A stretch of 64,000 nucleotides of DNA, from contig JAAFIW010000005.1 of assembly GCA_013297875.1 (NCBI GenBank), positions 183,133 through 247,132 on the forward strand. The letters are read 5' to 3'. Below the pieces are notes generated by a model, which did no database searches, was not told the DNA's origin, and worked only from the letters and a program-made list of their open reading frames with translations. The DNA comes from Comamonadaceae bacterium. GTDB taxonomy: Bacteria; Pseudomonadota; Gammaproteobacteria; Burkholderiales; Burkholderiaceae_C. Below, one piece after another: positions 42,740-51,594 of the stretch. How positions within the stretch are numbered: the first letter of the stretch is position 1; each line of letters opens with the position of its first letter. The position numbers and the translations under genes are program-made.

Positions 42740-43114
42740 ATGCTGCCACGTTGCGCTGGGTGCCGCATCGGCAAAATACCCGTGTCGCTGCACGGTCACC
42801 CCTATGAAGTGGTGAAAGAAGGCTTGCTGAGCGAGCGCATCTGGCTGCGCAATGCGCGCAATGGAGAGATCGTCTTGTGTTGCCAACACGCAGTGGGAAG
42901 CGTCAGTTTTTACCGCGGGCGCAGTGACGACTTGCTGTTTCAACTGGTGGATGGATCAGCCTTCGAAGACTGTGCGCGGCTTGAGCGAAGCGGACAGGAA
43001 ATCGGGCGGCTGATTCGCGTGACCGATGGCAGGTCGTCACCCAGCGTGTTGGCAGTGCAAGGGCCCGAGCCGACCACATTGGCGCTGTGTTTCGTGCTCT
43101 TGAGTCGGCCGTAG
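42740..43114 (+). CDS. Hypothetical protein
   Basis: Open frame of 124 residues with protein-like composition: HGHPYEVVKEGLLSERIWLRNARNGEIV, CQHAVGSVSFYRGRSDDLLFQLVDGS and GQEIGRLIRVTDGRSSPSVLAVQG. Alternating strands suggest a small beta fold, perhaps like LURP/tubby-type domains, but that is weak. No ribosome-binding site is obvious at ATG 42740. It lies between two dispersed repeats and may be an orphan or a decaying gene. Confidence 0.5.
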   Translation: MLPRCAGCRIGKIPVSLHGHPYEVVKEGLLSERIWLRNARNGEIVLCCQHAVGSVSFYRGRSDDLLFQLVDGSAFEDCARLERSGQEIGRLIRVTDGRSSPSVLAVQGPEPTTLALCFVLLSRP

Positions 43115-43141
43115 TCGACAGGAAACTGTCGGTTGAATGAA

Positions 43142-43196
43142 AAAAACGCCAGCAGCCCAGGTAAATACTGCTCAAGCAGCTATTACTTTAATAGCG
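43142..43196 (-). repeat. Dispersed AGCTGCTTGAGCA repeat, copy 16
   Basis: Minus-orientation near-consensus copy: GCAGCCCAGGTAAATACTGC then TCAAGCAGCTATTAC on the plus strand. Confidence 0.88.
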
Positions 43197-44112
43197 GTTT
43201 CGTTCTGGCAGTCAGCAGGGTATCCGCGTAATCCTGCCACCGCGCACCCTTGGCCACATCTGAAAAAATGCCCGCTTTGGCCTGATCAGCCACCCACTGC
43301 TGCTTGTTGGCAATCGCCTGGGCCATCAGCGGTTCAAAACCGGCCTCGCGCACAGTCTGCGCAGCCTCGCGCATTTCTTCGGCCCGGCGCTGGCCGTGTT
43401 GCACCACGCGGCTGAAAAAGTAGGCGCCTTGGGCCTGCCAGTCAATGCTGGGGAAAGTCTCTTGCAAGGTGGGCAGCACATAGTCTTCCACGCCGTAGGC
43501 ACGGGCAGTGGCGTAGCTTTCAATCACCAGCGCTTCCAGGCCTTTGATCATCACGCTGCGGCACATCTTGATGGCGCTGGCCACACCCAGTTGCTCGCTC
43601 ACTGCCGTGGCCTGCATGCCCCAGGCGTTGAGCACAGGGGCCAGTGCTGCCGCTTGTGGGCCGCCCAGCAGCATGGGCACGGCAATGCCGTGAGGTGGCA
43701 CCGAGGTCATCACGCCCGCTTCGACATAGTGCACATCGGGTACCCAGCCTTGCACCGCTGCAGCGGCCTGCTGCTTGGTGCCGGGCGACGCGGAATTGAG
43801 GTCTAAAAACACGCTGCCCGGCTGCATGAAGCGCGCGGCTTCGGTTGCCACAGCCAGGGTGTTTGACGCGGTCACCGCACAGATCACCAGGTCGCTGGCC
43901 TCGCACAGCGCACGCAGGGAGCTGTGGGCTTTGATGCCATGTTGCGTGGCATGTGCCAGCGCGGCTTCGCGTGCGGACAGGTCAAAAAACGCCAGATCCC
44001 ACACGCCCAGCACGCCAGCGGCAGACTTGTCTTTCAAACCCCGGCTGAAAATTTTGCCCACTTCACCGTAGCCAATGATGCCGATACGCGGTGGGTTGTG
44101 CAGGAAGTTCAT
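43183..44112 (-). CDS. NAD(P)-dependent 6-phosphogluconate dehydrogenase-like oxidoreductase
   Basis: Protein of 309 residues from ATG 44112. The Rossmann motif GIIGYGEVGK (near residues 10-19) and the later FLDLNSASPGTKQQAAA and GVMTSVPPHGIAVPMLLGG follow the beta-hydroxyacid dehydrogenase/6PGDH plan. The C-terminal half matches a DUF1932-type dimerisation domain (IKMCRSVMIKGLEALVIESYATARAYGV). The active-site Lys lies in IKMCRS. Substrate unknown. Downstream of a DctP gene but separated by a terminator. Confidence 0.85.
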   Translation of the reverse strand: MNFLHNPPRIGIIGYGEVGKIFSRGLKDKSAAGVLGVWDLAFFDLSAREAALAHATQHGIKAHSSLRALCEASDLVICAVTASNTLAVATEAARFMQPGSVFLDLNSASPGTKQQAAAAVQGWVPDVHYVEAGVMTSVPPHGIAVPMLLGGPQAAALAPVLNAWGMQATAVSEQLGVASAIKMCRSVMIKGLEALVIESYATARAYGVEDYVLPTLQETFPSIDWQAQGAYFFSRVVQHGQRRAEEMREAAQTVREAGFEPLMAQAIANKQQWVADQAKAGIFSDVAKGARWQDYADTLLTARTKPLLK

Positions 44113-44136
44113 GGTGAAGGCAGGCCAATGGTCTGA

Positions 44137-44171
44137 TAAAAAAAGCCCCGCAGCACAAGGCTGCGGGGCTT
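44137..44171 (-). terminator. Rho-independent terminator after the DctP gene
   Basis: On the minus strand: AAGCCCCGCAGCC, TTGTG loop, CTGCGGGGCTTTTTTTA. A perfect GC-rich stem with a long U-run, placed between the DctP gene stop and the oxidoreductase start. Confidence 0.95.
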
Positions 44172-44201
44172 GAAACATGAAGAATGACTGGGTGGCTCAG
44201 A

Positions 44202-45281
44202 TCACAGTTTCTGGGCTTGCATGAAGCTGTCGAAACGTGCTTCGGTGAAGCGGAACCACAGGTTGGAATCGGCGCGGAACTTGGAGTAGTCGGCGTAGAT
44301 TTTCTTCCAGTCTTCGTTCTTGGCGTTGAGCTCTTCGTACAAAGCCATCGCTTCCTTGAAGGCAGCGGCCATCACATCATTCGGGAAGGGGCGCAGCTTG
44401 GTGCCGGCACCGACCAGCTGCTTCAAAGCGGTCGGGTTTTTCGCGTCGTACTTGGCTTGCATTTCGATGTGTGCAACGCTGGAAGCGGCGGCCACAATGG
44501 CTTTGTTTTCGGCCGACAGTGCATCGTAGGCTTTCTGGTTGACATACAGATCCAGCTGGGGGCCACCTTCCCACCAGCCTGGGTAGTAGTAAAACGGGGC
44601 CACCTTGTTAAAGCCCAGTTTCAGGTCGTCATAGGGGCCTACCCACTCGGCAGCGTCAATCGTGCCTTTTTCCAGGGCCGAGTAAATCTCGCCGCCCGGA
44701 ATGTTTTGTGGCACACCACCAATGCGCTCCAGCACCTTGCCGCCAAAGCCGCCAATACGCATCTTCATGCCTTTGACGTCTTTCAACGACTTGATCTCTT
44801 TGCGATACCAACCACCCATTTGCGCACCCGTGTTGCCCATAGGGAAGTTGATCATGCTGTACTTGGCGTAGAACTCGCGCATCAGTTTGAGGCCGTTGCC
44901 TTCGTACATCCAGGCGGTCATCTGGCGGCTGTTCAGGCCGAAGGGAATGGCGCAACCCAGGGCAAAGGCTTCGCTCTTGCCGAAGAAGTAGTAAGGGGCT
45001 GTGTGCGCACATTCAACGGAACCTTGCTGCACAGCATCGACCACGCCAAACGGCGGGGTGATCTCGCCACCGGCATGCACCGACACTTCAAACTTGCCGC
45101 CCGACAGCTCCTTGACGGTCTTGGCGAACACCTCGGCAGCCCCATAAATCGTGTCCAGCGCTTTGGGAAAGCTGGACGAAAGACGCCAGCGCACGGCGGC
45201 CTGGGCATGAACAGCGGGTGCAACACCGGCTGCCAGGACGCCAGCTATACCAGCGTTTTTAATGACGGAACGACGATCCAT
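44202..45281 (-). CDS. TRAP transporter DctP-type solute-binding protein
   Basis: Protein of 359 residues from ATG 45281 (AGGAG upstream). An RR-containing signal peptide (MDRRSVIKNAGIAGVLAAG) may be Tat-directed. The mature part shows the DctP/TakP family pattern: WRLSSSFPKALDTIYGAAEVFAKTV, GGEITPPFGVVDAVQQGSVECAHTAPYYFFGKSEAFALG and MRIGGFGGKVLERIGG. The conserved Arg of MRIGG contacts the carboxylate of the ligand; the length and TPYYFFGKS-type pocket suggest an oxo acid. No TRAP membrane genes nearby. Confidence 0.9.
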   Translation of the reverse strand: MDRRSVIKNAGIAGVLAAGVAPAVHAQAAVRWRLSSSFPKALDTIYGAAEVFAKTVKELSGGKFEVSVHAGGEITPPFGVVDAVQQGSVECAHTAPYYFFGKSEAFALGCAIPFGLNSRQMTAWMYEGNGLKLMREFYAKYSMINFPMGNTGAQMGGWYRKEIKSLKDVKGMKMRIGGFGGKVLERIGGVPQNIPGGEIYSALEKGTIDAAEWVGPYDDLKLGFNKVAPFYYYPGWWEGGPQLDLYVNQKAYDALSAENKAIVAAASSVAHIEMQAKYDAKNPTALKQLVGAGTKLRPFPNDVMAAAFKEAMALYEELNAKNEDWKKIYADYSKFRADSNLWFRFTEARFDSFMQAQKL

Positions 45282-45514
45282 GAAAAACTCCTCTTGTGGA
45301 AAAAACAAAAACACCTGTGATTGAATTGGTCTGCTTGAACACCAAGCCCGACCGAATCGAGCGCGATTTTAGGAAGCGCTGCCACCCCGCCCGCAGGGGT
45401 TTTCCCTCGACAAACCGCTTCAAACCCAGGGTGTTCAGGTCGCTGTCAGGAATGCGACAAGCGGCAATTGATACGGTCAACGAGACGCAGGCGGTGTATG
45501 AACGCAGGCGCTTT
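45282..45514. other. Intergenic region between the DctP and dxs genes
   Basis: About 230 bases. It contains the DctP gene's upstream region and the dxs 3' end, but I see no clear repeat, hairpin or coding frame. Confidence 0.4.
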
Positions 45515-47395
45515 TTATGCTGCGCCCAGGTGAGCACTAAAGCGTCGGACAATCGACGCTTCAATGCCCGCTGCATCCAGGCCCTGCATGGCCAGGAGTT
45601 TGGCCGGGTCGCCATGCTCAATGAACTTGTCGGGCAAGCCCAATTGCAGCAGGGGTTTGAGCACACCGGCCGCATGCAGCGCTTCGGCCACGGCACTGCC
45701 AGCGCCGCCCATCAAGGCACCCTCCTCGACCGTGACCAGAGCCTCGTGACCGCCTGCAATCTCCAGCAACAAAGCCACATCCAGCGGCTTGACCCAACGC
45801 ATGTTGACCACCGTCAGGTTCAGCTTCTCCGCTACTTGCAGCGCCGGGTGCAGCAAGGTACCAAAGGCCAGCACGGCGATCTTGCTGCCTTGTCTGCGCA
45901 GCTGGCCTTTGCCAAATGGCAGGGCTTGCAAACCGGGCTGCTGCACGGCACCCACGCCCGCACCGCGTGGGTAGCGCACGGCCACCGGGTGGTCTTGCTC
46001 AAAGGCGCTGGTGAGCAGGCCGCGGCACTCGTTTTCATCGGCCGGGCAGGCCAGGCTGATGTTGGGTATGCAGCGCAGGTACGGAATGTCATATGCCCCG
46101 GCATGCGTGGCACCGTCGGCACCCACAATGCCGGCGCGATCCAGCGCAAACACCACCGGCAGGTTTTGAATCGCCACGTCGTGAATCAACTGGTCGTAGC
46201 CGCGTTGCAAAAAGGTGGAGTAAATCGCCAGCACGGGCTTCAAGCCCTCGCAGGCCAGACCGGCGGCAAAGGTGACGGCGTGTTGCTCGGCAATGCCCAC
46301 GTCGTGATAGCGCTCGGGAAAGCGCTTTTCAAACTCCACCAGGCCCGAGCCCTCGCGCATGGCGGGGGTGATGCCCACAAGCCGCTTGTCACGCTCGGCC
46401 ATGTCGCACAGCCACTGGCCAAACACCTGGGTGAAGGTGGTTTTGGGTGGTGTGGCCGGCGCTGTGAGGCCCACAGCGGGGTCAAACTTGCCGGGGCCGT
46501 GGTAAAGCACCGGGTCGGCCTCGGCCAGCTTGTAGCCCTGGCCTTTTTTGGTGACCACATGCAGAAACTGCGGGCCCGCACCGCTTTCCATCAGGTGCTT
46601 GATGTTCTCCAGCGTAGGCACCAACGAATCCAGGTCGTGCCCATCAATCGGGCCGATGTAGTTAAAGCCAAATTTTTCAAACAGTGTGGCGGGCACGACC
46701 ATGCCTTTGGCCTGCTCTTCAATGCGCTTGGCAAACTCAAACAGCGGCGGCGCGGCCTTCAGCACGCTTTTGCCCACGTCTCGCGCCGCTGAATAAAACT
46801 GGCCGCTGAGTAGGCGCGCCAAGTACCGGTTCAGCGCGCCCACTGGTGGGCTGATGGACATGTCGTTGTCGTTGAGTACCACCAGCAGGGGCAAGTCGTG
46901 CTGCACACCGGCGTTATTCATGGCTTCAAAGGCCATGCCGGCGGTCATCGCACCATCGCCAATGATGGCCACGCTGTGCCGCTGCTCGCCCTTTTGCCGC
47001 GCGCCCACGGCCATGCCCAAAGCGGCTGAAATGCTGGTGGACGAGTGCGCGGTGCCAAAGGTGTCGTAAGTGCTTTCAGCGCGCTGCGGAAAGCCCGACA
47101 GGCCATTGAGCTGGCGCAGACTGGCCATTCGCTCGCGCCGGCCCGTGAGAATTTTGTGCGGATAGGTCTGGTGGCCCACATCCCAGACCAGGCGGTCGTG
47201 CGGGGTGTTGAACACGTAGTGCAAGGCCACGGTGAGCTCGACCGTGCCCAGGTTGGAACTCAGGTGGCCACCGGTTTTGGCCACGCTGGACAGCACGTAG
47301 TCACGCAGCTCATCGGCAACGGCTTTCAGCTCGTTGCGCGGCAGGCGGCGCAGGTCAGTAGGGTCGTTGATGGTGTTCAGCACGGCGCTTGGCAT
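45515..47395 (-). CDS. dxs: 1-deoxy-D-xylulose-5-phosphate synthase
   Basis: Condenses pyruvate and glyceraldehyde 3-phosphate to start the MEP isoprenoid pathway; thiamine-diphosphate dependent. Protein of 626 residues from ATG 47395; the open frame extends 33 codons upstream into a dispersed repeat ([19 protein letters not shown]), which is not family sequence. Landmarks: [24 protein letters not shown], the ThDP motif [46 protein letters not shown] and [17 protein letters not shown]. Follows ispA in the same operon. Confidence 0.97.
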   Translation of the reverse strand: MPSAVLNTINDPTDLRRLPRNELKAVADELRDYVLSSVAKTGGHLSSNLGTVELTVALHYVFNTPHDRLVWDVGHQTYPHKILTGRRERMASLRQLNGLSGFPQRAESTYDTFGTAHSSTSISAALGMAVGARQKGEQRHSVAIIGDGAMTAGMAFEAMNNAGVQHDLPLLVVLNDNDMSISPPVGALNRYLARLLSGQFYSAARDVGKSVLKAAPPLFEFAKRIEEQAKGMVVPATLFEKFGFNYIGPIDGHDLDSLVPTLENIKHLMESGAGPQFLHVVTKKGQGYKLAEADPVLYHGPGKFDPAVGLTAPATPPKTTFTQVFGQWLCDMAERDKRLVGITPAMREGSGLVEFEKRFPERYHDVGIAEQHAVTFAAGLACEGLKPVLAIYSTFLQRGYDQLIHDVAIQNLPVVFALDRAGIVGADGATHAGAYDIPYLRCIPNISLACPADENECRGLLTSAFEQDHPVAVRYPRGAGVGAVQQPGLQALPFGKGQLRRQGSKIAVLAFGTLLHPALQVAEKLNLTVVNMRWVKPLDVALLLEIAGGHEALVTVEEGALMGGAGSAVAEALHAAGVLKPLLQLGLPDKFIEHGDPAKLLAMQGLDAAGIEASIVRRFSAHLGAA

Positions 47396-47403
47396 GGTTG
47401 TAT

Positions 47404-47469
47404 TCACTATCGTTTTTGTAGCTGCTTGAGCAGTATTTTCATGGGCTGTTGGCCTGTTTGGCTTAAAAC
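47404..47469 (+). repeat. Dispersed AGCTGCTTGAGCA repeat, copy 17
   Basis: TTTGTAGCTGCTTGAGCAGT, then ATTTTCATGGGCTGTTGGCC. Lies between ispA and dxs and creates a false 33-codon extension of dxs. Confidence 0.9.
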
Positions 47470-47483
47470 CGTCTACGGATAAA

Positions 47484-48395
47484 TCAATTGTCACGGCCCA
47501 CCACCTTATCTGCCAGCGCCTGCAGCGCCAGAGTGTTGCTCAAACCCGATGATTGCAGCGCCGCCAGGGCCAGGCCGTGCAGCTCCTGCGCATAGGCCTT
47601 GGATTGGGCCATGCCCAGCACCGAGACATAAGTGGGCTTATCCTGCTCAGCGTCTTTGCCAGCGGTTTTGCCCAGCGTGGCCGAATCGGCCGTCACGTCC
47701 AGAATATCGTCTACCACCTGAAACGCCAGGCCAATGGCCGCGCCGAAGTCACTCAGGCTGGCGCTGGCTTGATCGGTCAAATGGCCAGACAGGCCGCAGG
47801 CCGCACCCATTTGCACGCTGGCGCGAAGCAAGGCCCCGGTCTTCAGGGCATGCATCTGGCGCAAACGATCCTCGGTCAGGGTCTGACCCACGCTGGCCAA
47901 GTCAATCGCCTGGCCACCGGCCATGCCCGCATAACCCGCTGCACGGGCCAGCAAGCGGCACAGCGTGGCCTGCATCACAGGGGCAAAGCTGTCTGCGTCA
48001 CCGTCATCAGGTGCCAGCAGTTCAAACGCCAGGGCCTGCAGCGCGTCACCGGCCAGCAGTGCTTGAGCCTGACCAAACTTGATGTGCACCGTGGGCTTGC
48101 CACGTCGCAGGATGTCGTTGTCCATGCAGGGCATGTCGTCGTGCACCAGCGAGTAGGCATGCACCAGCTCCACCGCGCAGGCTGCTCGCAACGCCGCATG
48201 CGGGTCGCCCTGCACGGCCTCGCAAGCGGCCAGCACCAGCAGCGGGCGCAGGCGCTTGCCACCGTCCAGCACCGCGTAGCGCATGGCCAGGCCCAGGTCG
48301 GCAGGCGCATCAGCCACCACCCATTGCGACAGTGCTGCCTCCACCCGCGCCAAATGCCCGACGCTCCAGCTATCCAGATCAAACGCAGCCGTCAT
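47484..48395 (-). CDS. ispA: Farnesyl diphosphate synthase
   Basis: Adds isopentenyl diphosphate to dimethylallyl and geranyl diphosphate. The 303-residue protein carries the two Asp-rich metal motifs of prenyltransferases: DDMPCMDND near residues 86-94 and DDILD near residue 232. [16 protein letters not shown] and the [13 protein letters not shown] lead-in are typical. Four-base overlap with xseB upstream; dxs follows downstream, the standard xseB-ispA-dxs order of Proteobacteria. Confidence 0.97.
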   Translation of the reverse strand: MTAAFDLDSWSVGHLARVEAALSQWVVADAPADLGLAMRYAVLDGGKRLRPLLVLAACEAVQGDPHAALRAACAVELVHAYSLVHDDMPCMDNDILRRGKPTVHIKFGQAQALLAGDALQALAFELLAPDDGDADSFAPVMQATLCRLLARAAGYAGMAGGQAIDLASVGQTLTEDRLRQMHALKTGALLRASVQMGAACGLSGHLTDQASASLSDFGAAIGLAFQVVDDILDVTADSATLGKTAGKDAEQDKPTYVSVLGMAQSKAYAQELHGLALAALQSSGLSNTLALQALADKVVGRDN

Positions 48396-48637
48396 GCGGC
48401 ATTCCAGGGGCGCAGCACGCCATCATCCAGCACCCTGATTTGCTGCTCGACCGATTCCAGCCGGTCGCGACAAAACGCCAGCAGCTGCGCACCGCGCTGG
48501 TAACCGCTGAGCAATTGCTCCAAGGGTAACTGGCCCGATTCGATGTGGGCAATCAATTGCTCCAGCTCGGCCAGGGCCGCTTCGTAGCTGGCGGGGGGTA
48601 CGGGGTCAACAGGGGGTTTGGCAGCAGCCTTGGGCAT
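48392..48637 (-). CDS. xseB: Exodeoxyribonuclease VII small subunit
   Basis: Small subunit that packs on XseA for single-stranded DNA degradation. The 81-residue protein from ATG 48637 has [50 protein letters not shown], the conserved helical core. First gene of the xseB-ispA-dxs operon, with a 4-base overlap to ispA. An upstream open frame is rejected because homology begins at MPKAAA. Confidence 0.95.
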   Translation of the reverse strand: MPKAAAKPPVDPVPPASYEAALAELEQLIAHIESGQLPLEQLLSGYQRGAQLLAFCRDRLESVEQQIRVLDDGVLRPWNAA

Positions 48638-48715
48638 GGTGGGGGCGTTGGGAAAAACAGTCGAAAACAAGGGCTGTGCAAGATGCAAAGGCCCTGATTC
48701 TAGTCGGGGGTACAA

Positions 48716-48763
48716 TCCGGCTCTCGTCCCGACGGGCCCTACGGCAAGCCGGGATTTTTTATT
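48716..48763 (+). promoter_or_regulatory. Hairpin with T-run in the leader of the Rieske gene
   Basis: TCCGGCT (48716-48722) pairs with AGCCGGGA (48747-48754), enclosing a smaller CCCGACGGG stem; TTTTTTATT follows. TACAAT at 48711 looks like a -10 element just before it. The structure reads as an intrinsic terminator in the plus direction, towards the Rieske gene that starts 90 bases on. Because the gene upstream is divergent, it may be an attenuator or a short RNA. Confidence 0.5.
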
Positions 48764-48849
48764 GCGCCAATCGTGCCGAGTTCTCACGAATTTTCACGAA
48801 ACAGCGCGCCCTGCCCCTTCATAGGGGGAGTCTTCAGGTCAGGTCACCC

Positions 48850-49983
48850 ATGTCTGATTTAAGTCTTCAACTGCAGCAGGCCGCAAGCCAACTACCAGTT
48901 TCAAGCTATTTCGATCCTGCGCTGTATCAGCGCGAGCAAAGCGCTATCTTTCAACGCGGGCCCCGTTATGTGGGCCACAGCTTGAGCGTTCCCCATATCG
49001 GCGACTACCACGCCCTGCCCCACGAGGGCCAGGGCCGCGCGCTGCTGCGCACGCCGCAAGGGGTGGAGCTGATCTCCAACGTCTGCCGCCACCGCCAGGC
49101 CGTGATCTTGCAAGGCCGGGGCTCGGTGGCTGGCAACGCCACGGGCCAAGGCGGCAATATCGTCTGCCCGCTGCACCGCTGGACCTACAGCGCAGGCCAG
49201 ACGGCACCAGCGGGCACGCTGCTTGGCGCGCCCCACTTCGCCCAAGACCCCTGCCTGAACCTGAACAACTACCCGCTGCAAGAGTGGAACGGCCTGCTGT
49301 TTGAAAACAATGGCCGCAACGTGGCCCAAGACCTGGCCGGTATGGGCCCAGTGGCCGATCTGGATTTTTCAGGCCATGTGCTGGACCGGGTAGAGCTGCA
49401 CGAGTGCAACTACAACTGGAAGACCTTCATCGAGGTGTATTTAGAGGACTACCACGTTGGCCCGTTTCACCCCGGTCTGGGCCAGTTTGTCACCTGCGAC
49501 GACCTGCGCTGGGAATTCAACGAGCACTACAGCGTGCAGACCGTGGGTGTGGCCAACCGGCTGGGCAAGGCGGGGAGCCCCGTGTATGAGCGCTGGCAGT
49601 CGGCCTTGCTGAACTACCGCAACGGCGAGCCGCCGAAATACGGTGCCATTTGGCTGACCTACTACCCGCACATCATGGTGGAGTGGTACCCGCATGTGCT
49701 GACGGTGTCCACCCTGTACCCGCAAGGCCCGCAAAAAACCATGAACGTGGTGGAGTTTTACTACCCCGAAGAAATTGCCGCCTTCGAGCGCGAATTCATC
49801 GAAGCCCAGCAAGCGGCCTACATGGAAACCTGCGTAGAAGACGATGAAATCGCCCTGCGCATGGACGCTGGCCGCAAAGCCCTGATGCAACGCGGCGACG
49901 ACGAATTTGGGCCGTACCAAAGCCCGATGGAAGATGGCATGCAGCACTTTCATGAGTGGTACCGCAGGGCGATGGCGACTTGA
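48850..49983 (+). CDS. Rieske non-haem iron oxygenase, alpha subunit
   Basis: Oxidises a small substrate with O2, using electrons passed from a separate reductase. Protein of 377 residues from ATG 48850. Rieske [2Fe-2S] ligands: Cys79 and His81 (CRHRQAVI), Cys106 and His109 (CPLHRWTY). The catalytic iron ligands lie in NWKTFIEVYLEDYHVGPFHPGL (two His, with the Asp later). No ferredoxin or reductase gene is adjacent. Glycine-betaine-type or aromatic-ring-type substrates cannot be told apart from sequence alone. Confidence 0.88.
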   Translation: MSDLSLQLQQAASQLPVSSYFDPALYQREQSAIFQRGPRYVGHSLSVPHIGDYHALPHEGQGRALLRTPQGVELISNVCRHRQAVILQGRGSVAGNATGQGGNIVCPLHRWTYSAGQTAPAGTLLGAPHFAQDPCLNLNNYPLQEWNGLLFENNGRNVAQDLAGMGPVADLDFSGHVLDRVELHECNYNWKTFIEVYLEDYHVGPFHPGLGQFVTCDDLRWEFNEHYSVQTVGVANRLGKAGSPVYERWQSALLNYRNGEPPKYGAIWLTYYPHIMVEWYPHVLTVSTLYPQGPQKTMNVVEFYYPEEIAAFEREFIEAQQAAYMETCVEDDEIALRMDAGRKALMQRGDDEFGPYQSPMEDGMQHFHEWYRRAMAT

Positions 49984-49993
49984 GGTGAGAAAT

Positions 49994-50070
49994 TGGCCTG
50001 CCCGGAGGGGATCGAACCCCCGACCCACAGCTTAGAAGGCTGTTGCTCTATCCAACTGAGCTACGGGCAG
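49994..50070 (-). tRNA. tRNA-Arg (anticodon TCT)
   Basis: A 77-base cloverleaf on the minus strand. Acceptor arms CTGCCCG and CGGGCAG pair fully, the anticodon loop is CTTCTAA (TCT), TTCGATC gives the T-loop, and CCA is encoded. Reads AGA codons. Confidence 0.97.
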
Positions 50071-50096
50071 ACGGATGCACCAAAAACACGCCAGAC

Positions 50097-50129
50097 AAAC
50101 AAAAGGCCCCAGTAGGGGCCTTTTGTTTT
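50097..50129. terminator. Bidirectional terminator between the two tRNA genes
   Basis: AAACAAAAGGCCCC, AGTA loop, GGGGCCTTTTGTTT: a 14-base perfect stem, with A and T runs on each side. Confidence 0.92.
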
Positions 50130-50152
50130 GGCTGCGAAAAGAGCCTAGTATG

Positions 50153-50229
50153 TGGTCGGAGTACAAGGATTCGAACCTTGGACCCCCTGGTCCCAAACCA
50201 GGTGCGCTACCAGACTGCGCCACACTCCG
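50153..50229 (-). tRNA. tRNA-Pro (anticodon TGG)
   Basis: A 77-base cloverleaf on the minus strand. It begins CGGAGTG, has an anticodon loop TTTGGGA (TGG), a GTTCGAATC T-loop and an encoded CCA. Reads CCA-type proline codons. Confidence 0.97.
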
Positions 50230-50345
50230 AAGAGGCAGATTATAGCGAGTTGAGCGACCCGTTTGCGGGCGTTTAGGTGACGGGCGAGCGCGCACAGCGT
50301 CACGGCATGGTTTGGGTAGGCTGCGTACATCATTGCGCCGGGGCG

Positions 50346-51071
50346 TCAGCGTGCGTAGTCGTGCACCTTGCCCTTGTACGCCGTGCCATCTGGCAGCGCC
50401 GTGACCACCGTTTGTGCGTGCGAATAACCGAGCACGCCCATCTTGCGAGTGAAGCTGCCTTGGTTGCCGCGGTTGGGGTCGACAATGACCACCTGCACGG
50501 CGGCGGCGGAATGGTGGCTCACGAACTGCGAGAGCGTCTCGGGCTGGGCGCGGTCATACAGCACGTCGCTGCCGATGATCAGGTCAAACTGACCGAGGGC
50601 CAGGTTGTTGTGCGTCCAATTGCCCACCTGGTATTTCATTGTCGGCAAGTCGTTAAGCCGCAGGTTTTCCAGCAAAAAAGCAGCCGCCAGCGGATGGTTA
50701 TCGCTGGCGGTGATGTCGCCGCCGCGCCGGTGAATCACCAGGCTGGCCAGCGCCAGGCCGCAGCCCAGCTCCAGAATGCGCTTGCCCTTGATTTCAAACA
50801 ACACCATCGTATCGGCCAACACCCGCCCCGAAGGCCACAGCAGGCCAAACAGCGGCCAGGCGGCTGACGAAATGCCGGCCTGATCCGCCTCGCCCGATGG
50901 ATCGTCAAACTGCAAGCGGTCCAGCAGCGAGCGGATTTGCAGGTCGGGCCCGTGGCCGGTAATGGTTTCTTGTTTGGTTTGGTAGGTCAGACAGGCAGTC
51001 GTTGGTGAATGGATGAGGTGCGACGAATAGGACACCCAGATAGTCGGCTCGATGGCTGCGCTAGCCCGCAT
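50346..51071 (-). CDS. SAM-dependent methyltransferase (Methyltransf_16/METTL21-like)
   Basis: Protein of 241 residues. SAM-binding motif ILELGCGLALASL near residue 98, an acidic strand end (DITASDNHPLA) and GQFDLIIGSDVLYDRAQPETL (post-I/IV motifs). The DVLYD pattern is typical of class VII small methyltransferases such as METTL21 and nicotinamide N-methyltransferase-like proteins. Substrate unknown; protein lysine methylation is the usual function of METTL21 relatives. Confidence 0.82.
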   Translation of the reverse strand: MRASAAIEPTIWVSYSSHLIHSPTTACLTYQTKQETITGHGPDLQIRSLLDRLQFDDPSGEADQAGISSAAWPLFGLLWPSGRVLADTMVLFEIKGKRILELGCGLALASLVIHRRGGDITASDNHPLAAAFLLENLRLNDLPTMKYQVGNWTHNNLALGQFDLIIGSDVLYDRAQPETLSQFVSHHSAAAVQVVIVDPNRGNQGSFTRKMGVLGYSHAQTVVTALPDGTAYKGKVHDYAR

Positions 51072-51211
51072 GTTTCACCGTGGCGGCACCCACGGCGCGT
51101 TTTCGCGGGATGCAGGGGCGTGCGGCAGGAGGAGTCCAATGGCCGAGCCATTGGCGACGAGGGTCATGCGTCGCTGCGCCCACCAAAACGGGTGGCCCGT
51201 CAAACACAAAA

Positions 51212-51260
51212 TTGCTACTATTTGTATAGCTGCTTGAGCAGATTTTATATGGGCTATACA
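51212..51260 (+). repeat. Dispersed AGCTGCTTGAGCA repeat, copy 18
   Basis: TTGTATAGCTGCTTGAGCAG, then ATTTTATATGGGCTATACAG. Twelve bases before the left end of the MITE-like element. Confidence 0.9.
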
Positions 51261-51271
51261 GCTATTCTGCC

Positions 51272-51455
51272 TTTAACCCAGATTTTCCATTAGGCGCACC
51301 TTCGGTGCTGTTTGGATTCCAACGGCGCATTTGCGGCCATTTTCGACCCTCTTCGTCGCCCATGGTGCGCGCCATGGGCCTCCTCAGTCGGGTCAAAACT
51401 GACTCGCAACTGCATCCGTTGTCTATCCAAACCCTAATGGAAATTCTGGGTTTAA
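51272..51455. mobile_element. MITE-like element with 23-base terminal inverted repeats
   Basis: The left end (51272-51294, TTTAACCCAGATTTTCCATT AGG) and right end (51433-51455, CCTAATGGAAATTCTGGGTT TAA) are reverse complements at 21 of 23 positions. The 138-base interior contains a perfect palindrome CCCATGG TGCGCG CCATGGG and no gene. Size, ends and lack of a transposase fit a non-autonomous transposon or an internally deleted insertion sequence. No target duplication is obvious. Confidence 0.7.
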
Positions 51456-51520
51456 TCCATGAGGTGCCCAACGTGGTTGGCTGCCAACCTGGCGAGATAG
51501 CAGATTGCAGGCTTGTTTTA

Positions 51521-51580
51521 CAGGCCAAGTACAGGTCTGGCTCCTATGGAAATTGCTCAAGCAGCTACAAAATCAGTAGC
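51521..51580 (-). repeat. Dispersed AGCTGCTTGAGCA repeat, copy 19
   Basis: Minus-orientation copy, ACAGGCCAAGTACAGGTCTG then ATTGCTCAAGCAGCTAC on the plus strand. Just outside the 3' end of hrpA. Confidence 0.85.
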
Positions 51581-51594
51581 ATTTGTTGACAACC

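Larger units (their letters stand above)
51072..51594. other. Gene-free region with two repeats and a MITE-like element
   Basis: About 520 bases between the methyltransferase and hrpA. It holds a plus-oriented dispersed repeat (51212-51260), an element with inverted ends (51272-51455) and a minus-oriented dispersed repeat (51521-51580). Short open frames are present on both strands but none shows protein-like sequence. It looks like a landing area for small mobile elements. Confidence 0.7.

Noticed and set aside
45296..46792. 498-residue frame opposite dxs
   Set aside because: Antisense to dxs with shadow-type composition.
48716..48763. SAM- or SAH-type riboswitch in the Rieske leader
   Set aside because: The stem is too short and lacks the conserved core of these classes; kept only as a terminator-like hairpin.
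51262..51589. Short open frames in the hrpA-methyltransferase gap as genes
   Set aside because: They run across the MITE-like ends and a repeat and have no protein-like features.
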